From positions 59,167,805 to 59,231,804 of the forward strand of contig OX123190.2 in assembly GCA_944739405.2 (NCBI GenBank): a stretch of DNA of 64,000 nt, written 5' to 3'. This DNA is from Euclidia mi (taxonomy: Eukaryota; Arthropoda; Insecta; Lepidoptera; Erebidae). Position numbers and translations under genes: made by a program. How positions within the stretch are numbered: the first letter of the stretch is position 1; each line of letters opens with the position of its first letter. Shown here one piece after another: positions 33,387 to 44,757 of the stretch. The notes under the pieces are model-generated. The model saw only the letters and a list, made by a program, of their open reading frames with translations, was not told the DNA's origin and did no database searches.

Positions 33387-33592
33387 AGTGGATGCCAGCA
33401 GCTACGCCTGCACATTTTTTTTAATTTATCTGTTTTGACCGATCCCGTGGGTATTTCGGAAAATCCCTTCTTAGTGCACCCCTGCGGTCCTCAAGGAACA
33501 TACATGCCAAATTTCAGCTGCCTGCGCCCAATAGTTTGGCTGTAGCGTGTCTGTCAGTCAGTCAGTAACGCAAGGATTTTATATATTAAGAA
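33387..33592. mobile_element. Helitron-like short element (family A), copy 2
   Basis: Same structure as 12400-12612, including GATCCCGTGGGTATTTC, TTAGTGCACCCCTGCGG and CTGTCAGTCAGTCAGTAACGCAAGGATTTTATATATTAAG. Confidence 0.7.
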
Positions 33593-33599
33593 GATAATT

Positions 33600-34020
33600 T
33601 TAGAGTTACAACCCCTTTCTTCATGAACGCGTGAAAGTATTGAATTCAAATTCATATCAAATACTCAGTTCTTTAATACCTTTAAGCTGTAACAAAATCA
33701 AACTTCTATTTCAACGCAATCAAAAGAAAGCAATTTATATGCCGCATATTATATTCAAACTCGCAACTACTCGCAAGGGAATCAAAACCTACAGGGTACT
33801 TCCCATGAGCTCGGAATCTTGAAATTTGGTACGAAGCAACTTTTTATAGCACAGATAATTGAAAATTGCGAAAACCGTTAATTACTAGTTATATCATATA
33901 ATAAAAACTTAAATCTTTAGTTAAATCGCATGTTTTTTAAAATAATTATATACTATACCTAAAGGTTCGTGCGGAACCCTCGGTGCGCGAGTCCGACTCG
34001 CACTTGACCTGTTTCATTTT
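33600..34020. mobile_element. Fragment of the composite-arm repeat family
   Basis: Resembles the 16440-16740 part of the composite arm (TACTTCCCATGAGCTCGGAATCTTGAAATTTGGTACGAAGC). It ends with GGAACCCTCGGTGCGCGAGTCCGACTCGCACTTG, the family's terminal signature. A worn family A scrap follows to about 34200. Confidence 0.7.
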
Positions 34021-34226
34021 AAATTAATCGTCTCTTACCGATTCCGTGGAAATTTAATTAGTTCATCCTTACAGTCCCCAGAAACATAATATATGCCAGA
34101 TTTCATCTTTTTCCTATAGTTTTGGCTGTTCCTTGTCTCTCAGTCAGTCGTGAAAATTTCATATAACCTACCCCTTCGGAGATACAGTCGTGAGTTTTTA
34201 TAAAAAAATAGAACCTGCGCAACCTA

Positions 34227-34690
34227 TAGAACAAGCATGAGTTAGAAAAGGATTTTCTACAATCGATCATATCCACACCCTAGACCAACTAATAAAATTG
34301 AAAAGTACCAAGAAAAACAACGAACTCTGAATATCGCTTATATAGATTATAAAAATGCTTTCGATACCGTGTCACACGCATGGATCTGTGACACACTGGA
34401 AGAGCAGGGTGTGAACAATGAATACATAGAGGTTATCAAAAGCATCTATACCAACAGTTCAGGTAGAGTTAAACTGTAAAAAAAACAGAGCACAGTTTCC
34501 TTATTAAGAGAGGCGTGAGAGAAGGCGACGCAATGTGCCTACTTATATTGTTCATTGCCATCCTGGAATCTATAATGAAAAAGCTGAACTGGACTAATTG
34601 CAGCTTAAACATCGACGGGACATACTTGAGTCATCTCCGTTTCACAGACGATTTGGGACTTTTATCGGAGTCAAAGTCACAGTCTAAATC
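34227..34690 (+). pseudogene. RTE-type RT fragment (degenerate)
   Basis: Scattered frames encode STIDHIHTLDQLI (about 34250), IAYIDYKNAFDTVSHAW (catalytic region A, about 34335), IKRGVREGDAMC (34500) and LRFTDDLGLLSES, where the usual ADD is TDD (34640). At least two frameshifts. It belongs to the RTE-like group whose C-terminus appears at 35345. The break at about 34690 is where a different AT-rich repeat was inserted. Confidence 0.78.
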
Positions 34691-35344
34691 AAATTCCTTT
34701 ATTCATTTAAATCACAAAGTGACACTTATGAACGTCAAATTAAAAAAATAATTACTTAATGCTTCTAAATTTGCATTTACTGCCACTTTCGCAAAGCAAG
34801 GAAAGCGTAGAACCATGAGAAAGAACGGGCAATAAAATTCACGGTCACTTTTTTCATCGCCACGTTTTGCATAATACATAACAATTTCAATTTTGTAAGG
34901 TGCTGCAACTGTTACACCTTCTATGTCATTTGTATATATTTACACTACATAATACTCAAGCATAATTTAGTTAAATTGTGATGTTCATTTAAGAAGCCTC
35001 CTGAAAATAGACATGGTGAAACAGGAGCATCCACTTACATTAAGTACCTAATAATGCAGGCAATCTGCGTAAATGTTCAGAACCATGATGGAAATGATGC
35101 AGTTAAATAGTAAAAATTTAATACCAGCCCGTAAGACCAACATCGACCTGTCATCGCAAGTAGCACCCGTTCACGAGTATGACGCATCCCTCGCCAGCCA
35201 TCCAGGCCAGCCATCATCCCTCGGAATCGAATATACGCCTGCCAGACCTGGAAATAATAAATAACTACTGGCCATAGGGGTTTGGAACGCAGTATACTAA
35301 ACATAAGAAATATACAAAAAATAAGACACACAATTTGAGACATA
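34691..35344. other. Insertion splitting the RTE fragment
   Basis: AT-rich repeat-like DNA beginning AATTCCTTTATTCATTTAAATCACAAAGTG and containing an unrelated GC-richer part. No domain recognised. It separates the RT fragment from its C-terminus. Confidence 0.5.
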
Positions 35345-35630
35345 ACAAAGGCGGCTGACACTCATGGTAAGAAACTTAAATGGAAATGGGCGGGCCATGT
35401 CGCTCGACTACAGGACGGAAGATGGACCAAAAAGGTAACAACATGGATCGGCCCTGCGGGTAAGCGTCACAGCGAAAGACCATTTACGAAATGGCAAGGC
35501 GAAATTACTAAGACGGCTAGCCGATCCTGAGTACAAATAGCTCAAGACAGGGAGCGATGTAAATCTTTGAAGGAGGCCTTCACCCGAGGAGGGGTTGCTG
35601 CAGACAAACTAGGAGCGTAACATCGAATAA
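35345..35630 (+). pseudogene. RTE-type C-terminal fragment
   Basis: Encodes LKWKWAGHVARLQDGRWTKK near 35370, then a Gly/Lys/Arg stretch and FTKWQGEITKTA. After a stop comes QDRERCKSLKEAFTRGGV near 35550. This is the conserved LINE C-terminal signature. Likely part of the same copy as 34227-34690. Confidence 0.75.
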
Positions 35631-35689
35631 ATCAACTAGAAATATTATTAAGTTAGAAATAGACTTACACTTTAGATTTCATTTTTTTT

Positions 35690-36590
35690 TTATTGTTTTT
35701 TTTTTTTTTTACGGGGCACGGGTTGGAAAATCCTCATGGAGTCCCTTCGCCCTGGGGGGGGGGGGAGGGCGAAGGGGACTGTCAGACTCTTGCTGACTAA
35801 AAACCAACCCGTGCTCCTCATGTACCCATGTGTCGGAGGGTAGGGTTTCACCGAAGCATTCCTCGCTACCCCCCGACGGGTATTGGCCCGCCAGATGGTC
35901 AGGCGGGCCCCGAACGAAACCCCCTTGGCGGCGGATGAAGGTGTTGGGCTCCGCCGCCAAAACACCAAGCGGCCGCAGAGGATAGGGAGGACGGCAACGC
36001 AACACCGCATCTCCTCTTCCTTTGCGGCCCCACCGCGACGCATCGAATGGTGCGCCCCCATTTGGTCGCGGGAGATAGGGCGCGCGGCAACGCAACACCG
36101 ACACGCCTCTCCTCCCGCGACCACGCCCGACTGCGAGGGACAGACAGAACTGTCCCCCGCACCCGCACCGTTGGACGCATCCTGCGCAGCCCCGAACGAA
36201 ACCCCCTTGGCGGCGGATGAAGGTGTTGGGCTCCGCCGCCAAAACACCAAGCGGCCGCAGAGGATAGGGAGGACGGCAACGCAACACGGCATCTCCTCTT
36301 CCTCTGCGGCCCCACCGCGACGCATTGAATGGTGCGCCCCCATTTGGTCGCGGAAGATAGGGCGCGCGGCAACGCAACACCGACACGCCTCTCCTCCCGC
36401 GACCACGCCCGACTGCGAGGGACAGACAGAACTGTCCCCCGCACCCGCACCGTTGGACGCATCCTGCGCAGGCCCCTCCAAGCCCACGCGGAGCGTCCCC
36501 TCCTGGATCCCTCTTAGCTTCACCGCGGGTGACGGGTACTGAGTCCCCCCACCACGACAAGGTGGAGATCCCACGGGGGGGGAGATTTCA
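35690..36590 (-). mobile_element. GC-rich SINE-like element with internal duplication
   Basis: Minus-strand orientation: it starts at GGGATCTCCACCTTGTCGTGG (about 36575) and ends in poly(A), seen as the T tract 35687-35712. A 283-bp block is present twice in tandem (35908-36190 and 36191-36470), nearly identical. The copy at 40031-40623 has one block. The long frames on both strands are GC-rich artefacts that repeat with the block. Probably a SINE or a LINE-derived short retroelement. Confidence 0.8.
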
Positions 36591-36633
36591 ATTACCACAT
36601 TAATGTTAACTGCATGAAATAAAAGGTTTATTA

Positions 36634-36731
36634 TATTTTATTTTATTTTATTTTATTTTATTTTATTTTATTTTATTTTATTTTATTTTATTTTATTTTA
36701 TTTTATTTTATTTTATTTTATTTTATTTTAT
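36634..36731. repeat. (ATTTT)n pentanucleotide array
   Basis: About 20 units of TTTTA just 3' to the GC-rich element, grading into T-rich DNA up to 36785. Confidence 0.97.
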
Positions 36732-36861
36732 GCTATTTTTTTATTTTTTTTTATTTTATATTTTTTTTTTATTTTTTTTTTTATTGGATTTGTTGTAAGT
36801 GGATACCACAAATCTTATGAGACAATAGGGAAGTTTCCTGCAAGTGAAATAAGTTATAGGG

Positions 36862-36995
36862 TTAGGCCAAATATTAAACGCCCACTTTTCGCCAGTGTTT
36901 TGATCCCACGTAATAGGTGGCGAGCCTATTGCCGCTTATCGCGATATTTTGTTTGCCAGAGCCTCGTCCGTTGATCGGCAGGTGGAACCCTATGC
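36862..36995 (-). mobile_element. SINE fragment
   Basis: GCCCACTTTTCGCCAGTGTTTTGATCCCACGTAATAGGTGGCGAGCC matches the middle of the SINE at 54590-54650. Only about 130 bp survive. Confidence 0.65.
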
Positions 36996-38171
36996 ACCCT
37001 TTAACATTTTATATCGACAAATTATTGATAATAAGTATTCTATTTGACAGCAAAAAACTATGACGTCACTAGGTCGTATTTCATACAAACGCCGTAGCAA
37101 AGGTCGTTTTTGACATTTCATTAAAAGTGCTTGATTTGACTAGTTGGAAACAACCCTATTAACTTGCGTCTCTGTCGGTACCGTGATGGTACGTAAATAA
37201 TACATTGTTCGTCTAGTTTTCTTATATTAGCCGTTATGCCATGGCGGCAGTTACATTAGCTTTTATTTACGATGCACATAAACACGTCTTCTGTGCATTA
37301 CTGATAAATGCAAAGTGCACATGTTCCGGGCGTTCCCAGCAATTTGTTGCTTTCCAGAACTTACGAGATTGCCCTGTAAATCTGTCAAACGAGACAAACT
37401 TTGCATTCACATTGCTTATAAACGACAAAGATTTGTGTGAATAAATCAAATGTGTTTGTTTAGAATTCGCCCTTTTGTGCGAGTTACAAGCTGTTGTTTT
37501 ACCCGTAGATACAAGATTTGTGAAAAGATTAACCACGTTTTCAATTTAAAAATCTCTACACAATCATCTCGTCGTAATAACATACGGGTGCATTTTAATA
37601 TATGACTAAATGATATTGTGATAATAAACCTTTAAATAAGATGTTACAATAATTTTTATTTATGATTGGTAATAGTTATGTACCTACTTCAATGCGATAA
37701 AAAATGCTATTTTACTGAAGATATAACATATACAAATATATAATAATAGTGAAGATGGATTTCACCAAGAAGTAGATATTTCACCTGAGTAAGGTTAAGT
37801 TAAGGTACGTAATTCACGCAGTCGGAGCCCATGGGCAAGTCTAGTATATTTTAAATAGTAGCAGTCAAACAACATCCATGACAGAAATAACGCCTCGCAA
37901 ACAACTCAGTGTACCTAAATATCTTTATTGAGTAAGATTTGAGACGCAGGCGGCAATTTAATACTTTCCTTTCAAGAAAAATACTGTATTTATAAAAAGG
38001 TGACGTAGTTTTAATATAAGTGAAACGAAGCAAGAAGCGGGAAGGGTGGGTTTAAATTTAAATAAGGTATACTTTGAGTATTTGAGAGTTTCGGATTTTT
38101 AATGCATTGCTATTTATTGAAGGTTTCGTGTATTTTGTTTTGACGAAGCTTCCGTTATCTGTTGTATGTTT
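36996..38171. other. Stretch without recognisable gene
   Basis: No domain or repeat family that I can name. Frames at 37241-37444 and 37267-37536 overlap on opposite strands and look random. Confidence 0.45.
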
Positions 38172-38179
38172 GCGCTAAC

Positions 38180-38863
38180 TAGGGAATGCAAATCTCGCGA
38201 GATTGGGGCTCGAGCGAGATCTCGCGAGTTAGTGATTAACAATACTGCGAGATCTCGTCAGTTTCGAGATCTCGCGAGATTGGCAGTTTTGTGTTTTAAA
38301 CAATCTTCTCTTCGAATATCAAAATAAAAAACAATTTTCTAACAGTTCTTTTATAACAAACAAAACAACGTGAAGTAAAGAAAAAAACACCTATTATCTA
38401 AGTTGAGTTGACTCTAAAAATGAGATGTTATTATCAATTAAATAAAACTACATATATACGCAGTCGATTCATTAGATATTACTAATTAATCAACAAAATA
38501 TACCAATCAAAAAAGATTTGTTCAGTTCAAATCAATGTAACCATCCGCTGAGAAGGCCCTTTCGGATTAAACGGTAGTTGGAACCACAGATCTCAGGTAG
38601 TTATCTACGAGCTGTAAAATTTCGCCTTTTGACCCCGGGACTCGTTTAAATTCATTTCCTTTTTGATTTATGCCGATACCGACAGATCGCAACTCTGTCT
38701 GTGTCAGTCTGCGCTTCGAATAAGATGTTTTTATGTTCGAGTGCAATCTCGTTAATCTCGCGAGATCTCGCCCTTTTTTCGTTCGAGATCAATCTCGCTA
38801 AAAAAGGCCGAAATCTCGGGAGATCTCGTTCTCACGAGATCGCGAACAAGATTGCATTCCCTA
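38180..38863. mobile_element. hAT-type MITE with CGCGAGATCTCG subterminal repeats
   Basis: Termini TAGGGAATGCAA...TTGCATTCCCTA (12-bp perfect TIR), flanked by related octamers GCGCTAAC (38172-38179) and GTTCTAAC (38864-38871), the 8-bp duplication expected for hAT. The first and last 130 bp carry many copies of CTCGCGAGATCTCG, itself largely palindromic. The AT-rich middle is non-coding. Confidence 0.8.
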
Positions 38864-39179
38864 GTTCTAACGTGTTTTCCTAATCAGTTGGATTCGATTG
38901 AAACCTGGCTGTATCCTAAGTTATCTTTGTTTATAGTCTTTATTTGTTTGGAGTTAGGGTCCGCAGATAGTATAATTATGTATATGGGAACCATGTTTGC
39001 GATCATGAATCGACTTGGACTTTCATGCAAAAAGTACAGCTTTTTATTAAGCTAGATTATTATGTGAAATAACTGAACTAATATTAAACATCTATTAGTT
39101 TTAGTGCTAGAGACTACGGAAGTTTAAATTCATAAATCTAATAGTGTTGTGTACGCAGTGATCATATATCAATTGGCTT

Positions 39180-40010
39180 ATAAGATAAGATAATTCTTTA
39201 TTGTACACAACAAGTCACATTACAGAGTTAGAAGAGATAAAGAAGAAGTTTACACATACAATGCGGCCTTATCGCTAAAAGCCGCGTACCCACCTAGCGC
39301 ACAGGCTCGCGCAGCAGCCTCGCGAGTCAAAAGCCTCGGCTGGTGTGGACGTGCCTCGGGCTGCCTCGGGCGCGCGTTTGCTCGGCTGAGCACGGCTCGG
39401 CCCCGAGCCATCTGTTGTCGGTAAACTAGACGCGCTCAAAGGTGCCTCAGTGAGCGCTGTGTGTTAGGTGGGAACGGTTATGTTTTGGCTCGCGCGCGAA
39501 ACTACTTCAAGTTTTGTCTATTACCGTGTTGGTCATTTCCATATTGGTGGCGACGCTCATATTTTTTTCTAATCCAGAAGCGTCTAGGTTTTTTCTTGAT
39601 ACGTGACTGTTTTCGTTTCTTTAAACAATAAGCAGCTAGGAAAATAGCTGCAGCTGAAAATACACGACTGTCCATTTCGAATACTCGCGGACTTATGATG
39701 GCTCAGCCTGCCTTGCGAGGCGGCCTCGTGTAAATTGAACAAAACTACTGAGGCTGCCTCGGGACCCATCGCTCGCGATCTGGACACCGAGGCTGCCGCG
39801 CGAGCCTATGCGCTAGGTGGGTACGCGGCTAAAAGCGATTTCTTCAAGGCAACCTTTGGATGGAAAAAAATAGATAAGGGAAATAGAATTATAAAATGGT
39901 TTAGTAATAAAGTTACTTGTTAAGTAAAGATATACATACATATATTACGTTAATACAGAAACATATAATATACATACATGCATACATGCATAAATACTAT
40001 ATATTTAATA
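39180..40010. repeat. Interspersed repeat split by a GC-rich element
   Basis: TTCTTTATTGTACACAACAAG... and, after the insertion at 39281-39829, GCGATTTCTTCAAGGCAACCTTTGGATGG. The two halves join through CTTATCGCTAAAAGCGATTTC, the sequence of a common lepidopteran 3' UTR-like repeat. This gives the empty site of the inserted element. Confidence 0.65.
39281..39829. mobile_element. GC-rich 549-bp TIR element with TAAAA duplications
   Basis: TIR GCCGCGTACCCACCTAGCGC at the left is matched on the reverse strand at the right; similarity continues for about 40 bp with one or two changes. TAAAA flanks it at 39276-39280 and 39830-39834. Many GCCTCG/CGAGGC motifs inside. Non-coding: the frame at 39735-39923 crosses the border and is not a gene. 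Superfamily not identifiable. Confidence 0.82.
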
Positions 40011-40030
40011 AGTAGTAGAGCCTTGCTGAT

Positions 40031-40623
40031 TGGTGGGATCTCCACCTTGTCGTGTGGGCTCAGTAACCGTGGGTTTGAGGTACACCCACGGTGAAGCTAA
40101 GCGGGAGCCCGGGAGGGGACGCTCCACGTGGGCTTGGGTGAGGCCTGCGTAGGATGCGTCCCATGGTGCGGGTGCGGGGAACAGTTCTGTCTGTCCCTCG
40201 CAGTCGGGTGCGGTCGCGGGAGGAGAGGCGTGTCGGTGTTGCGTTGCCGCGCGCCCTATTCCCCGCGACCAAATGGGGTCGCGCCATTTGTTGCGTCGCG
40301 GTGGGGCCGCAGAGGAAGAGGGGATGCGGTGTTACGTTGCCGTCCTCCCTATCCTCTGCGGCCGCTGGGTGTTTTGGCGGCGGAGCCCAACACCTCCATC
40401 AGCCGCCAAGGGGGTTTTGTTCGGGGCCCGCCTAACCATCTGGCAGGCCAATACCCGTCGGGAGGTAGTGAGGAATGATTTGATGATACCCGACCTCCCG
40501 ACACACGGGTATATGAGGAACACGGGTTGGTTTTTAGTCAGTAAGAGTCTGACAGTCCCCTTCGCCCTTCCCCCAGGGCGGAGGGACTCCATGAGGATTT
40601 TCCAACCCGATACCAAAAAAAAG
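40031..40623 (+). mobile_element. GC-rich SINE-like element, single-block copy
   Basis: GTGGGATCTCCACCTTGTCG start, one copy of the block that is doubled at 35908-36470, then TCCAACCC and an A-rich tail at 40614-40623. Reading frames inside are compositional. Confidence 0.8.
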
Positions 40624-40751
40624 GATCAACGCTATTTAGATAAATAAAATATCAATATATATCGGTAACAATATGTAGATTTCAGTTAAAGGAATCTATA
40701 CAACCTTTAGCAAGAGGAAAAGAAAACTAATTTACACAATTTTGACTCTAA

Positions 40752-40788
40752 AACAAGTTAACAGAGGGCCCCCCTCTGTTAACTTGTT
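40752..40788. repeat. Perfect palindrome, 17-bp arms
   Basis: AACAAGTTAACAGAGGG (40752-40768), 3-bp CCC, then the exact reverse complement (40772-40788). Lies 130 bp left of the hAT element. Confidence 0.93.
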
Positions 40789-41240
40789 CGTGTAGTCCAA
40801 GTAAAACGCACTCCCGGATATGCAGAGGGAATATGACTTAGCTTGCGATGCTGCGGCGGCCAGAAAAGGACGGTCACTTCCGCGCCACGGTATAAACAGC
40901 AGCTTGAGGTGCGCGAGAGGTAGAGATGTAAAGAACTCGAGTCTTTTGAGTCCAAAATTTTAGGTTCAGCTGACAAATTTCACAGCTCGACTCCTTACAA
41001 CAAGACCCCCAGACTAGAACACTTAAGGGAATAAAATATAAGTCAGAATAAAAATAATATAGGAATATAATATAGGAAGTCGCGGGCAACAGCTAGTGTC
41101 AAATAATCTTTCCTATTCAAAATAAAAGAGGTAAATATAAGAAAAATGTTTTAATCATCATGAAAAATTATTCTAAACATGAACAAATCACATTAAGTAC
41201 CTACTAAATATACCAATATTTTTATTATATAAACGTTTAA

Positions 41241-43129
41241 TCAAAAAAGTCTAACCATGATGCTAGACACATTGTAGCTTGTATCGTCTTATTACTAAGT
41301 CTGTTTCTTTTTTTTTGTGATTAAATTAACAGATCTTGAAAATGCCTGTTCGCTCGGTACACTTGTTGCCGGAATACTGAGTATATCAAACGCAAATTTT
41401 TGAAGGTGTGGTAATGTATTAGCTTGTTGTGTCTACCATAATATAATATCAGTGTCTTCTGTTTCTGTTGGCATCATTAAATACCCTTGAAGTTCATCCG
41501 TAATCAATGTTTTCTTCCTATAAATAGTTGAAAAAATACTTTTCCTTGAACTGTCTCCGGTTTCTGACCGTTCATTTATGTTACAACGTTGATCGTATTT
41601 CGTTTGGTAAAATATTTTCAATAACTGATGTGGCCCATGTTCCTCTCTTTCTGGAAAATAGTTATTTTTTAGACGAGGGTCCAAAATTACTGCATATTTT
41701 GCATATTCTGTCCGCAAGACTGATATGTATTCATTTAATTTGTCAGCCATAGCATGTGCACAAGCATTCAAAAAATTGTCGTCATCATAATTCTGTGAAA
41801 GTTGATCCAACAGCACATCAATTATAGGTATCATGTATACCAAACTACGGTATTTTGATTTAGAGAGTAAAAAGGTAGTATTATAATAAGGTTTTAAAAA
41901 TCAATCAACTTTTTTACTTGTCCCCAATCCTCAATTAGATACTTCTTGAATTTCTCAAAATTTTTGCACATATATTATAGGCGTATATATTTCCGTGTGG
42001 TGACGAATTAAAAATACGGAATGTCACCACCCCATATCATCCCAGGGGTGTCGTAAGAGCCGCCAGAGGGAGCATATTATGCAGAGAACAGCACTGTAAG
42101 AGAAGGAAAACTTGGTACAAACCCTATACCAACCCGTTTGGCCAGAGTGGTATAGTAGGCCAATTCCCCCTTTCAAAGGAGAGGCCTAGTCCAACAGTGG
42201 ACTGCTAAAGGCTGATGATGATGATGATGTTGTAGGCACGCATGTTATAGGCACGTTCCAACATTAAAAATGTGGAGTTCCATCTTATATGCATTCCTTT
42301 AAGTAGTGTTAAGCGTGATTTTTTTCAACAAATCACAAATATCAAAGAACACTTGTTTTTTCTTAGGTGAAACATTTATGAAATTTACCAATTTCAATAT
42401 ATCTGACTCGACATTATTTAATTTTTGTAATCCTTATTTAACACTTAGGTTCAATATTTATATTGAAATTTATATTGGTGGCCTCGTTGTGTGTTGTTAT
42501 AGACATAACTTTATTTTGCAACCCATAACCGTCAAAAATTTCCGTGATTTTTATTAATATTTCACTACCTGTATGCGGAAAAGGTATAAGATCGAAATAT
42601 AATATGATATATCATTCATTTTTGATTCATGAACAAAATGGGCTGTAATAACAATGTACAGTTTGTTCGTCACTGATGTCCAAAAATCAAATGTTAAAGA
42701 CATTTTATTTATTGACTTTATGCAATCTATTAAGTTAGTTTTTGTGTTACCATAAAGTGTTTGTATATTCAGATTCAAACCATGGCGTGTTATTCCCTGG
42801 TAATTAGGCTTTAATCCTTTTATAATTTTAATAAAGTGTTCTTCTTCTACAATACTATAAGGGTAAGCACCATGTATTATAAAGTTAAGAATCAGCTTAT
42901 CGTACACAGAGTACTTACTTGTACTGTTTTCTTTAATTGTTTCATCATCGTGATGATTAGTAACGTGTCTTTTTTAAATTGTATGCGACGTTTTAAATGA
43001 AAACTGTTTCATACATTTTTTGCATTCATAATGCAATGACATTTTATTATAATTTGTATTCTTAAAACTTTTTGCCCGTTTACGTCCCGAATCAAAAATC
43101 AATCCAGTCGCCGAATCAGTACTGGCCAT
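41241..43129 (-). pseudogene. hAT transposase, degenerate
   Basis: Read on the minus strand from ATG at 43127-43129. A BED-type zinc finger comes first (CKKCMKQF near 43000, then HVTNHH across a stop at about 42975). Next are LILNFIIHGAYPYSIVEEEHF (42895-42835) and SLTFDFWTSVTN (about 42690), the region with the first catalytic Asp. Then come a broken stretch and a MELHIFNVG remnant near 42275. After the inserted SINE it resumes with VLLDQL, YAVILDPRLKNNYF (about 41690-41650). It ends with FAFDILSIPATSVPSEQAFSRS (41400-41335), the C-terminal dimerisation domain, and stops at 41241. Several frameshifts. The family normally cuts and pastes DNA with 8-bp duplications, matching the flanks. Confidence 0.88.
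41991..42229 (+). mobile_element. SINE-like element inserted in the hAT transposase
   Basis: Starts TTCCGTGTGGTGACG..., has GTCACCACCCC.TATC.TCCC as in the SINE at 44800, and ends GGCTGATGATGATGATGATG. It interrupts the transposase between its middle and C-terminal parts. Confidence 0.8.
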
Positions 43130-43332
43130 CGAACAAAATTAAGTACTGGCTTCTTCTTCCACGGACTCCATATTCATTTGTTGACACAATTGATTTAAAC
43201 AGGAAAACTACAATCTTAAACAATATCATGTAAATAGTCTTTTATAATAGCTAATGACTGTACAGTACGATTAATATAATATAACTCGGCCGGTACGAAG
43301 TTAGCCACAGGTAGTTAGTTGCGCAGATTAAT

Positions 43333-43838
43333 AATAAATCATCATCATCATCATATCAGCCAAACGACGTCCACTGCTGGACATAGGCCTCCCCAAGGTT
43401 CTCCACACAGACCGGTCTTGAGCCGCCCGCATCCAACCGCCTCCCGCGATCTTGACTAGATCGTCAGTCCACCTTGCGGGGGGCCTACCGCCTACCTCTG
43501 CTGCGTCGTCCGGTACGTGCCCGCCACTCCAGAACCTTACTGCCCCAACGGCCATCGGTTCTTCGAGCTATGTGCCCTGCCCACTGCCACTTCAGCTTGG
43601 CTATCCGGAGAGCTATGTCGGTGACTTTGGTTCTAGTGCGGATCTCCTCATTTCTGATTCGATCTCGCAGTGAAACCACAAGCATAGCTCTCTCCATCGC
43701 CCTCTGAGTGACCTTGAGCCTTCTGATAAGGCCCATAGTGAGCGACCACGCCTCTGATCCGTAAGTCATCACTGGCAACACATACTGGTCAAAGACTTTC
43801 GTCTTGAGACACTGCGGGATATCGGACGAGAAGATATG
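43333..43838 (-). pseudogene. RTE-type LINE 3' end (truncated)
   Basis: Minus strand: LPVMTYGSEAWSLTMGLIRR (about 43780-43720), SLRDRIRNEEIRTRTKVTDI, KLKWQWAGHIARRTDGRWG. A frameshift near 43485 follows, then RPPARWTDDL, WMRAAQDRSVWRTLG and a (TGA)n tail seen as ATCATCATCATCATA at 43337-43355. 5'-truncated like most LINE copies, with only the C-terminal 150 codons left. It sits in the hAT element upstream of the transposase start. Family different from the one at 5168. Confidence 0.88.
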
Positions 43839-44074
43839 TCATAGCTTAGTAGTTTGGGAATAATAAATATTGAGAGTAAAATAAAAAAATCTTGGCACAT
43901 TGTACCTTCATACGAAGTATTTAAGTTTATTTCTTGGTACTACGAGTATCATAAAACAAGGAAACCTAGATCCACATGCTCTGGTGTCATAGTTTATTAC
44001 AAGTAACAATATTTCGTTCTTTCCGAATTATTTAGATCGTGTCAAAGGTGGTGCGTTAATTTTTTTACAAAAAA

Positions 44075-44480
44075 ATGTCGAGTGCTGACGGTGAAAGGCC
44101 TACTTCTCCTAGTATTTTAACAGGATTATTTCAAGAGAAAAGAAAATTATTAGAGTCGACCACTCCAGTAAATGCCGATATACAAACGCAGGTTACGTAT
44201 GGAGACTCGAATGTGTATTAAAGAAATCGCTGGGACTCGTCTGATGTACGCCCCCGTACAAGCTTACTAAAAGATACTGACTTTGGTTTGGAAAAACCAT
44301 GTGATCTAAGGAATCAAGAGTTTTCTAAACTGATAGCGTTTGAGATGGATCGAGTACCCGAAAAAAAAAAGTACTTTGACTTACTCCAGGATATTAGACT
44401 TTCTACGGAAAGTACGAGAGGAAGATAGCTTAAAGAATGTTAGTTTGCCTAGTTTCTCAGATTCTGAATTATCTGAATAG
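44075..44480 (+). pseudogene. Unidentified second open frame inside the hAT element
   Basis: ATG at 44075 starts SSADGERPTSPSILTGLFQ, a Ser/Thr/Pro-rich start. A single TAA at 44219 breaks the frame, which then runs on with WDSSDVRPRTSLLKDTDF and FEMDRVPEKKKYFDLLQDIR until TAG near 44427. Residual homology in the next frame (LPSFSDSELSE) ends at 44480. It faces away from the transposase and is preceded by a short AT-rich leader. Composition looks coding and the end region is BESS-like, but I recognise no family. It might be an accessory protein or captured host sequence. Confidence 0.5.
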
Positions 44481-44757
44481 CATAACGCATAACAATGAAA
44501 AAATAAAAAAATCGTTCATTATATTGCAATTATTTATAGCCTCAATTTTTATTCCAGTAATAATAGATAATAACCACAGAAGTAAAAACGTAAGTTAAGT
44601 AAATACTCGTAAAATGACACAATAAATAGTGTCACGTTTTTATCCCTCTCGAGGTACACACAGAACCTAATAATGCCATGCCTACAGGTCACATTTAGCA
44701 TGTTGCCACATGAACTATGTCTATGTATTTTTAAATTAACCAACCTTGATACGCTCA

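Noticed and set aside
35690..36600. Long frames (302, 283 and 219 codons) on both strands
   Set aside because: High GC lowers stop frequency; the same peptides repeat with the 283-bp block and appear in all phases. The DNA is a SINE-like element.
36996..38171. Host gene exons near 37241-37536
   Set aside because: Frames overlap on opposite strands, lack splice context and show no domain.
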